Shown here: positions 1-6,933 of the stretch, one piece after another
Layout of the letters: each line of letters starts with the position of its first letter
How positions within the stretch are numbered: the first letter of the stretch is position 1
Origin: Fidelibacterota bacterium
GTDB taxonomy: Bacteria > Fidelibacterota > Marinisomatia > Marinisomatales > UBA1611
Direction of reading: 5' to 3'
Assembly: GCA_028338895.1 (NCBI GenBank)
Contig: JAOLAV010000009.1
Coordinates: 1-34,004, forward strand
DNA: 34,004 bases
Notes under the pieces: model-generated
Seen by the model: only the letters and a program-made list of their open reading frames with translations
Told to the model about the DNA's origin: nothing
The model's database searches: none
Made by a program: the position numbers and the translations under genes

Positions 1-565
1 TACCTCTTATCCAACTCAAGACCGCTTCTAAAACAGAAACTTCACCTTTATGTTCCATTGAAATTGTTTCTAAAAACCCATGAAGCGCGTGTTTTGAAGC
101 AACATAACCAGAGTGGTTGGGAAAACCCATTATCGCTTGAGCCGTTGAACAACTAACAATTTTACCGTTTGTTTTTTTTAAAAATGGAATAGCGACATGG
201 CAACAATTAACAGCACCCATATAATTTGTGTTAATTAAGTCATAAAAAAAACTAATGTCGTCAATATCCTCAAATTTTGCCCACATGCTAATACCTGCAT
301 TTAAAATTAAGGAATCAATTCTACCAAACTCATTTATTGTTTGATCAATCATATTTTTACATTGATCTATTTTGGTTATATCAGTTTTTACAGCTATAGA
401 TCGACCACCAGAAGAATTAATAAAACTTGAAACTCTTTGGATTTCTTCTAATCTCCTTGCTGCACAAACGACTATTGAACCATTAATTGATAATTGTTTA
501 CATAGCTCTTCTCCAATTCCAGAAGAGGCTCCAGTTACAATAAAGACTTTATCCTTAAGAAGCAT
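1..565 (-). CDS. SDR-family oxidoreductase, 3' part cut by left window edge; candidate acyl/alkyl-DHAP reductase from context
   Basis: Reverse-strand reading from ATG at 565: MLLKDKVFIVTGASSGIGEELCKQLS...DSLILNAGIS...NTNYMGAVNCCHVAIPFLKKTNGKIVSCSTAQAIMGFPNHSGYVASKHALHGF. Contains TGxxxGIG, NAG and S/YxxxK motifs. Not in ORF track because it is incomplete. Confidence 0.88.
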   Translation of the reverse strand, partial: MLLKDKVFIVTGASSGIGEELCKQLSINGSIVVCAARRLEEIQRVSSFINSSGGRSIAVKTDITKIDQCKNMIDQTINEFGRIDSLILNAGISMWAKFEDIDDISFFYDLINTNYMGAVNCCHVAIPFLKKTNGKIVSCSTAQAIMGFPNHSGYVASKHALHGFLETISMEHKGEVSVLEAVLSWIRG

Positions 566-583
566 ATATAATGATTTTTAAAA

Positions 584-2341
584 CTATTTTTTAACTATAT
601 TATTATTTACACCAAATATGTTATCAGGGTCTTGGGCTTTTTTTATACCTTGAATCATACTTATACTGCCCTTAGAGATGGTTTTGACCATAAAATCTTT
701 TCTTAGTTTCCCCACTCCATGATGATGGGATATAGAGCCACCATTTTTTATAAAATTTTCTCTCAGAGCATACTCAATTTCGGTAAAAACATCTTCAGGG
801 TTTTCTACCCCATCAAAGCACATTGCGATGGTGTTATACATACAAACACCGGTATGATATATTTTTGATATTCTAGATGTGAAAAAAGGTTTACCAGGTA
901 AATTATAATTTTTATGAAGTTTAATTAGAAGTTTATAGGCCTCACTTTTTACTTGATTTATGTTTGACCAGGGAACGGATGTTTCCATTGTTTCACCCAA
1001 AATATTTTGGGTGAAAATAAGCTCTCTTATATATGCAATTACCATGGTTGCTAAATACCCACTTTTACCGGTACTCTCCCCAGCGATAAAACCTTTATGT
1101 TTTTTTGCTAAAGACTTTAAGTTTTCTAATTGGTGTTTTACTTCTAAATCAGATCCTTCAACCTTAAATGTAGCTGCGGTGAATTTTTCTGGATCAAACC
1201 CTTTTATATTAAAAATAAAATATTTTTGCAATTTATCTAACGTACCAGAAAAGCCTTCTTTCTCTTCTTTTAGAGCGCTACCAAATCGTATTTGAAGATT
1301 ATCGGCTAACCGAGCACTAGCGGGAACCATATTAGATTGAAAGAGGTCTTGCATAAAACTCACACCCTTTTCCCAATCATGAAAAATGATAGATTCATAA
1401 GCTGACTTTTTTGGTAGAGGATGTATTTTCAGTGTTGCTTTTGTTATTAAACCAAGGTTTCCCTCGGATCCAAAAAGTATATTTTGAGTTTTTATTCCGA
1501 TTGATGCTCTTGTTAAGGGTTTTATTTGGTTAATGACACCAGAAGGTGTAATCATTGTTATATTTTGGACTATATCTTCAATATTTCCATATTTATGTTT
1601 TTTCATTCCAGCAGCATTGGTAGATATCCACCCACCAACTGTCGAAAACTCGTAACTATCTGGTTCATGTCCCGCAGTAAAACCAGCTTTATTTAACCCT
1701 TCTTCAAGTTTTTTTCCAGTTATTCCAGCTTGCACTGAAGCCATTAGGTTTTTTTTATCAATTGATTCAATTTTGTTCATTCTTCTAGTATCAACGGAAA
1801 CGATCATTCTCTTCTCTTCCTCTGGTACCCTTAAAGCGTTTGTTACGTTTGTACCACCTCCGTATGGTATAAGGCAAACATTATGTTTTTTTGCAAGATC
1901 AATTAATTGTATCGCCTCCTCTTCATCTTCAACATAGAAAACTAAATCTGTAAAGTTTTTAAGTTTATTATATAAAACCTTATATACTTCATCTGTTGAG
2001 TGTTGTCCATGGCTATGTAAGAGTCTTTCATTATCTGTAAAAGTATATCTATCTTCTTCAAATAAAGATTTCAGCTCATCAATAAAGTCATTATTTGTAT
2101 TATATTGCTCAATATATTTTCTTTCTAACTCTTGAACTTTTGGTTTTATATCAAATTCAACTCCCAGAGCTTCTTCTACGAACGGAATAAATTTTGTTAG
2201 TTTTTTACCACAAACAGGATATCTGTTTCCTGTAAATGTTACAGATTTATCATCGTTTACAATAAAATTAGAGTCACGATACCCCCACTTATGTCCCCAG
2301 TTTTCACTATTTACACCAAAAAACTTTTTGTTTTCACTCAT
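584..2341 (-). CDS. Alkyldihydroxyacetonephosphate synthase (AGPS)-like FAD-dependent enzyme; start probably MSENKK at 2341 rather than 2377
   Basis: PYGGGTNVTNAL FAD-binding motif, GHEPDSYEFSTVGGWISTNAAGMKKHKYGNIEDIV, GYLATMVIAYIREL...LGETMETSVPW and GGSISHHHGVGKLRKDFM, all closely resembling eukaryotic AGPS. The 12-aa longer ORF start lies inside the upstream acyltransferase gene. Confidence 0.9.
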   Translation of the reverse strand: MSENKKFFGVNSENWGHKWGYRDSNFIVNDDKSVTFTGNRYPVCGKKLTKFIPFVEEALGVEFDIKPKVQELERKYIEQYNTNNDFIDELKSLFEEDRYTFTDNERLLHSHGQHSTDEVYKVLYNKLKNFTDLVFYVEDEEEAIQLIDLAKKHNVCLIPYGGGTNVTNALRVPEEEKRMIVSVDTRRMNKIESIDKKNLMASVQAGITGKKLEEGLNKAGFTAGHEPDSYEFSTVGGWISTNAAGMKKHKYGNIEDIVQNITMITPSGVINQIKPLTRASIGIKTQNILFGSEGNLGLITKATLKIHPLPKKSAYESIIFHDWEKGVSFMQDLFQSNMVPASARLADNLQIRFGSALKEEKEGFSGTLDKLQKYFIFNIKGFDPEKFTAATFKVEGSDLEVKHQLENLKSLAKKHKGFIAGESTGKSGYLATMVIAYIRELIFTQNILGETMETSVPWSNINQVKSEAYKLLIKLHKNYNLPGKPFFTSRISKIYHTGVCMYNTIAMCFDGVENPEDVFTEIEYALRENFIKNGGSISHHHGVGKLRKDFMVKTISKGSISMIQGIKKAQDPDNIFGVNNNIVKK

Positions 2342-3062
2342 ATAGGAACTCCGCTTTTTCTTTAATCCTCTGTTCAAGTTCTAGGGTCATACCTTTGATC
2401 GCTTTACTTACTTCTTCATTCGTTGGGCTTTCTGTTTTTATAAAAGAACTAGGATAAATTGGTTCAAGAATGTATACACAAATCTTACCTGGCTGCATAA
2501 GAAATTTATCTTTTGGCCATGCTCTATGAGAACCAAAAATAACAGCAGGAACAATAGGCTTATTTAAGTTAATTGAAAACGTTGATGCTCCTCTTTTAAA
2601 GGGAGTAATCTCACCCGGTTTTCCTCGGGTACCTTCTGGGAAGAAGATTAAACATCTTTTGTTATAATTCATAAACGACTTACATAGTGTTAATGTATCT
2701 TTGATTGGAAAACTTCGAACACCATCTATTTTCCTATCAATAGGTATCAAGTTCATAACAGTATTAATTAAATTTCTTTTGAACCAACTATCAAACCAGT
2801 AATCCTTTGCCGCAAGCATTCCAAAGTGATTAAAGCTTTTTTGAGCAGAGGCAGATAATAAAGCAACATCCATATGGCTATTGTGATTACTGCAAAAAAT
2901 ATATGATGATTCAGGAAGGTTTTCTCTTCCAAAAACTTTTAAAGGAGTATAAAAAGTAAAGACAATTTTACTATAAATGTAAAATAAGATTTTCCATATT
3001 TTAAAATAAAAAGGTTGATTCCCCAATAAGTATTTAAATTTGGGGTTTTGGAGGACATCCAT
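2334..3062 (-). CDS. 1-acylglycerol-3-phosphate acyltransferase (PlsC-family) domain protein
   Basis: HX4D motif (NHNSHMD) and FPEGTRGKPGEITPFKRGA motif; stop overlaps the AGPS start by 8 nt. Confidence 0.9.
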   Translation of the reverse strand: MDVLQNPKFKYLLGNQPFYFKIWKILFYIYSKIVFTFYTPLKVFGRENLPESSYIFCSNHNSHMDVALLSASAQKSFNHFGMLAAKDYWFDSWFKRNLINTVMNLIPIDRKIDGVRSFPIKDTLTLCKSFMNYNKRCLIFFPEGTRGKPGEITPFKRGASTFSINLNKPIVPAVIFGSHRAWPKDKFLMQPGKICVYILEPIYPSSFIKTESPTNEEVSKAIKGMTLELEQRIKEKAEFLYE

Positions 3063-3070
3063 ATAGGATG

Positions 3071-4231
3071 TTATTTTCTACCATATTTCATGTGTGCGTC
3101 TGTCCATGTATGAGAACCTATTGCACATATTAGAGATATTTCAAGAGCTAGAGCAGCTCCAGCTATAATTTCTGCTAATTTTCTTGAAGAGTATTCCCCA
3201 CCATTACAACCAAGTAATTCTAAGTTTTTATTTTGCATTTTTAATCGAGTTCCTCCACCTACAGTCCCAACGGTTAACGATGGAAGAGTTAATTTAAACT
3301 TTAAGGCATCTTCTCTTTTTTCAAGTCCAATATGAGCGATGCTGTTTTCAGCTACACATGCAGCGTCTTGACCCGTTGCAAGATATATAGCTGTAAGAGC
3401 ATTTGAAACATGAAGACCATTACCATGAGTACCAGCCATACTAGATACAATAGGAAAAAAACTCCAGCAATCAAAAAGTATATCTGGATCCATTTTTAAG
3501 ACTCTTCTCATTACACTATTTTTGATAGTTGTTTCTGCTGTAACGGCATGACCTCTTCCGAGAAGCATATTTCGTACGGATGCTTTTTTATCACTATTGA
3601 GGTTTGATTCTAAAATATAGTTTTGATTTGTTTTTTCTTGAATAAACTCACAAGCTACTTTTGCTGCGAGTGTCACCATATTCTGACCAGCAGCGTTACT
3701 TGTATCTAAAACAATATCGAGAATAACATAATTCTGAACTGTGTACTGGTCTATTCTTAAAACTTTACCATGATTTGTAGTGCTCTCAGCAACATCCATA
3801 ATACTTTTTTCATTTTCTTTTACCCAATTTTGAAATTTGACACTTTCATCAATATTATCAAAAATAAACACAGGAGCTCTGGAGAGTTCTTGTCTAAAAT
3901 GTCTTACAATCGTTCCGCCGCTAATACTAGAGGCATAGATACCACGATTCATAGACATGGCGAGTGTCCCTTCAAGCGTACACAATGGAATACAAAACTC
4001 CCCTTTTGCGTAAGTCCCATCTAATAGTAGTGGTCCAACCACCGCCATTGGTACTTGCATAAACCCAACATGGTTTTCAATAATTCCTTGAAGATCTTCT
4101 ACATCATCTCGAAGAGAATCATTTAATTCTATTCCAGAAAACTGTTTAACCCATTTTTTACGAGCAGTTGTATCCTCGTGTGTGTACCCTCTAGGTATAG
4201 ATGTATTACGTTCATTGTTTTGATCAGACAT
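3071..4231 (-). CDS. HMG-CoA reductase-fold protein, divergent
   Basis: ENHVGFMQVPMAVVGPLLLDG, CTLEGTL (catalytic Glu), NSDKKAS (Lys), TGQDAACVAENS (Asp), LPSLTVGTVGGGTRL, DAHMKYGRK (His). The SRFARL and GDAMGMNM motifs are altered. Confidence 0.85.
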   Translation of the reverse strand: MSDQNNERNTSIPRGYTHEDTTARKKWVKQFSGIELNDSLRDDVEDLQGIIENHVGFMQVPMAVVGPLLLDGTYAKGEFCIPLCTLEGTLAMSMNRGIYASSISGGTIVRHFRQELSRAPVFIFDNIDESVKFQNWVKENEKSIMDVAESTTNHGKVLRIDQYTVQNYVILDIVLDTSNAAGQNMVTLAAKVACEFIQEKTNQNYILESNLNSDKKASVRNMLLGRGHAVTAETTIKNSVMRRVLKMDPDILFDCWSFFPIVSSMAGTHGNGLHVSNALTAIYLATGQDAACVAENSIAHIGLEKREDALKFKLTLPSLTVGTVGGGTRLKMQNKNLELLGCNGGEYSSRKLAEIIAGAALALEISLICAIGSHTWTDAHMKYGRK

Positions 4232-4385
4232 AATTATACTTTTAATTTTTAAGAAGAAAAATAAATAGAAATCGAATTTTCTAACTAAGATAGAAATACA
4301 CGATGTTTAAATATACAAGAATCATTAATGATGTTCCAATTGAATTAGATCTGTATTTCTTAATAAGATGTTTAATTAATTATCC

Positions 4386-4634
4386 TCAACCAGCCAAAAT
4401 GATTAAACTAAAAATGGACCCCAAGCTTATTGCAATAGCAACAAGCGATCCATTAAGTGCTGAACGATATCTTAATTTTTTTGTTTTAGAAGAGTATTCC
4501 TTTTCTAGTAGTCTTTTTTGTTCAAGTGTTAAATTGTCTGTGTCTGCGATATTTAAATTTTTACTCAAAAATCGAGATTTTAAATTATTATTTAAAATTA
4601 GACTAAGGAGGGTATAGCCAATTAATCCGCCCAA
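4386..4634 (-). CDS. Small membrane protein ORF (TTG start); possibly the 3' fragment of a frameshifted gene
   Basis: 82-aa ORF with hydrophobic segments at both ends (LIGYTLLSLIL; SLVAIAISLGSIFSLIILAG) and a charged middle (LTLEQKRLLEKEYSSKTKKLRYRS). Confidence 0.4.
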   Translation of the reverse strand: MGGLIGYTLLSLILNNNLKSRFLSKNLNIADTDNLTLEQKRLLEKEYSSKTKKLRYRSALNGSLVAIAISLGSIFSLIILAG

Positions 4635-4870
4635 TAAAAGCCTGGAAAACTATTGGTCATTGCGCCACCTGTACAGCTAAAGTAAAACCTGTTCCACAAC
4701 TAAAAACCCCACAGCAAGACCAGACTAAGTGGCTATGGTCTTGGCCTGCTTTGGAAAAAACCAACTTTTCAATATCAAGAGTTGTTCGGGTTTTTACTAT
4801 TCCAAAAACATCCTCTTTTACATTGGTCTTGTTTTCACCAATAAAAGACTCACTTTTAGAGGCTTTTATT

Positions 4871-5764
4871 TTATTCTCCAGTTTCAGGGTCAAAGGTATT
4901 TGGCTTTTTTCTAACTCTTTCTCCAGTTTCAGGGTCAAAAGTCTCGAATTCTTCACCTAGAATACTATTTTGGTCATGTGATTTATACTGATGATTGATC
5001 TTTGTAGGCGCTGGAAGCGGTGTAAATATCTCTTTTTTACTTTGAATTGGTATAAATTCATTAACACCAAAACCAATTGAGACTAATGGTTGATACTCAC
5101 TATTATAGTTTTCATAAAAATATGTATTTTTACTATTAGGGTTTATATTTAAAATTTCATTTTTTATAAGGGAAACATCTACTTGTAGCACAATAGACCC
5201 GTTTTTCATCAAGCTATTATATTCTTCATACCCAAATGATATTCCTGCTCCATGTGTATTAAATTTATATTTTATCTGATCAGGTATTAATCTATACCCT
5301 CTTGTATAAAGAGTATGAAAACCAATATAAAAAGGGAATTTATCGTTTTCAGAAGTACCTGTTTTAATAGATTGGATTGAATGTAAAACATGACTACCAG
5401 AATTGCTTAAGGTTGTTTCGACGTTTATACCCGCTTTCAGAGGTGATTTACTGTTTATGTTTATATATTTCCTATGTTCTAATCCTATAAAAGACCCTAG
5501 TTGATCACCATTAGGATCAATTATTCCCAAACCACCATAAACACCAGATTCACTCTTTTGGTGGCCCTTTAAAAAAGAAAACTCAGTACGTAAACCAGAA
5601 ACCCAATGGGCTTCTCCACCCATTGGAAGGGAGGCATTAAGAGAAAAAACTTTTTCACCTTTATCTAATATTTTTTGCGTTCGTATATGTGCGTTATTAT
5701 GACAACCTGCGATAAAAAAAAGACTTAACGTAATAAATAAACATCGTTTATGAAGGTGAAGAAT
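4871..5764 (-). CDS. Lipoprotein with C-terminal FDPETGE repeats; possible pseudogene (no ATG start, frameshifted 3' end)
   Basis: ORF track 4871..5623. The same frame stays open upstream and reads ...KRCLFITLSLFFIAGC^HNNAHIRTQKILDKGEKVFSLNASLPMGGEAHW, a type II signal peptide with IAGC lipobox. Exact start is uncertain (ATT 5764 is the guess). Confidence 0.5.
   Translation of the reverse strand: MLHLHKRCLFITLSLFFIAGCHNNAHIRTQKILDKGEKVFSLNASLPMGGEAHWVSGLRTEFSFLKGHQKSESGVYGGLGIIDPNGDQLGSFIGLEHRKYININSKSPLKAGINVETTLSNSGSHVLHSIQSIKTGTSENDKFPFYIGFHTLYTRGYRLIPDQIKYKFNTHGAGISFGYEEYNSLMKNGSIVLQVDVSLIKNEILNINPNSKNTYFYENYNSEYQPLVSIGFGVNEFIPIQSKKEIFTPLPAPTKINHQYKSHDQNSILGEEFETFDPETGERVRKKPNTFDPETGE
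4874..4939 (-). repeat. Two in-frame 21-nt direct repeats encoding FDPETGE, 45 nt apart
   Basis: ttctccagtttcagggtcaaa at 4874-4894 and again at 4919-4939 (reverse complement TTTGACCCTGAAACTGGAGAA). Confidence 0.9.
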
Positions 5765-5769
5765 AGGAT

Positions 5770-6462
5770 TTATACAGTCATCACGAACATAAAAACAAAG
5801 AATAATATTCCCGGGACAATAAAATATTCAGGTCTCTGTTCAATTACTTTTATAATACCGTGTCGATTTATATATTCTATAGGTGAGAGTTCTTTTGGGT
5901 AGGTTTTCTGTTTTATATTTATTTTTTCTTTTTGTATTATGCTCATTTCCTGTCTTATCAATAACCTAATTTCATTTTTTGTTAAAAAAGAAAATTCGTT
6001 ATTGAGAGCTTTAAAAGACCCCGTAAGTGTATCTTGCTCTGTAATACTTTTTTCTACAGTAAGGCTTTTATTAGGGTCTAATTTGTTTTTTAATGTAAGA
6101 GTTTTTTGAATCTCTCTATTAAAAACATCTGGAATATTAGAAGTCCACTCTCCCGTCATGGGGTTAATTTTAGGGGGAAATAAAATTTCTTCAGAAAGAG
6201 TGTTTTCACTACAATTATATTCTATGTTTTCTACAGATTGAGAATTTAATTTTACCAAAGTTATAAAATCAACACTATCACAGGAGTAGTGCTGAACTTT
6301 TTCTTTTACTAAAACGTGAACATAGTTCATATACGTTCCTAAATATTCACCAGAAATAACGATTCCTTTTTTGTTTTTTTCCGTTGGAGCAAGAGTTACT
6401 TCATTAAACTGGGGAAAGCAAAAGCTAAATAAAATAAAAAAAAGAAAAATATTTTTAGTCAT
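5770..6462 (-). CDS. Exported protein of unknown function; likely start MTKNIF at 6462
   Basis: Signal peptide MTKNIFLFFILFSFCFPQ, AGGGA-like RBS upstream of 6462, INPMTGEW motif, C-terminal hydrophobic segment. Confidence 0.7.
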   Translation of the reverse strand: MTKNIFLFFILFSFCFPQFNEVTLAPTEKNKKGIVISGEYLGTYMNYVHVLVKEKVQHYSCDSVDFITLVKLNSQSVENIEYNCSENTLSEEILFPPKINPMTGEWTSNIPDVFNREIQKTLTLKNKLDPNKSLTVEKSITEQDTLTGSFKALNNEFSFLTKNEIRLLIRQEMSIIQKEKINIKQKTYPKELSPIEYINRHGIIKVIEQRPEYFIVPGILFFVFMFVMTV

Positions 6463-6922
6463 ATATATTCCCTGAGATATCAATTTTTAAAGGCTTATAA
6501 AAAGTGTTTTTTCCAATTATTCCACCCAAAACGACTCCACCAACTATAGTTACTCTGACCAATGGATTTTGTGGGTTTTCACGGTTAACAATCAAAGTAA
6601 GGTAGCTAATAACACCCCCAACTAATGAAACTCCCAAGGCTAAAAGAAACTCAGTTTTTTCAGGGATAACATAAACATATTTAATACCCTTATTGCTATA
6701 TGATGATGATGAGCCTTCAACTAAAACAATAAAAGCTTCAGATGTTGAACCAATAAGTTCTCCTTGAATATAAATATTTTCTTGGCCTAGAAAACGAATG
6801 ATCTTACCTGTATAATTATTCACAAAGTTTTCTAGCCGTACGGACTTTATCGCTTTTTTGTCCGTTATAGCTTGAGAAAATGCTGAAGAAAGAAATAAGA
6901 TCAGGACTATCTTTTTTTTCAT
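6455..6922 (-). CDS. Exported/membrane protein of unknown function
   Basis: Signal peptide MKKKIVLILFLSSAFSQA; two hydrophobic segments; overlaps next gene start. Confidence 0.7.
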   Translation of the reverse strand: MKKKIVLILFLSSAFSQAITDKKAIKSVRLENFVNNYTGKIIRFLGQENIYIQGELIGSTSEAFIVLVEGSSSSYSNKGIKYVYVIPEKTEFLLALGVSLVGGVISYLTLIVNRENPQNPLVRVTIVGGVVLGGIIGKNTFYKPLKIDISGNIYD

Positions 6923-6933
6923 TAGTTATTCCT

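Noticed and set aside
372-581. Plus-strand ORF 69 aa
   Set aside because: Antisense to the SDR gene, whose reverse-strand translation has clear family motifs.
960-1295. Plus-strand ORF 111 aa (and 3770..4024, 4729..4914, 4751..4960)
   Set aside because: Shadow ORFs opposite better-supported minus-strand reading frames; no recognisable domain.
4303-4617. Plus-strand 104-aa ORF
   Set aside because: Antisense to the 82-aa membrane-like ORF, which has a more plausible composition; no domain recognised.
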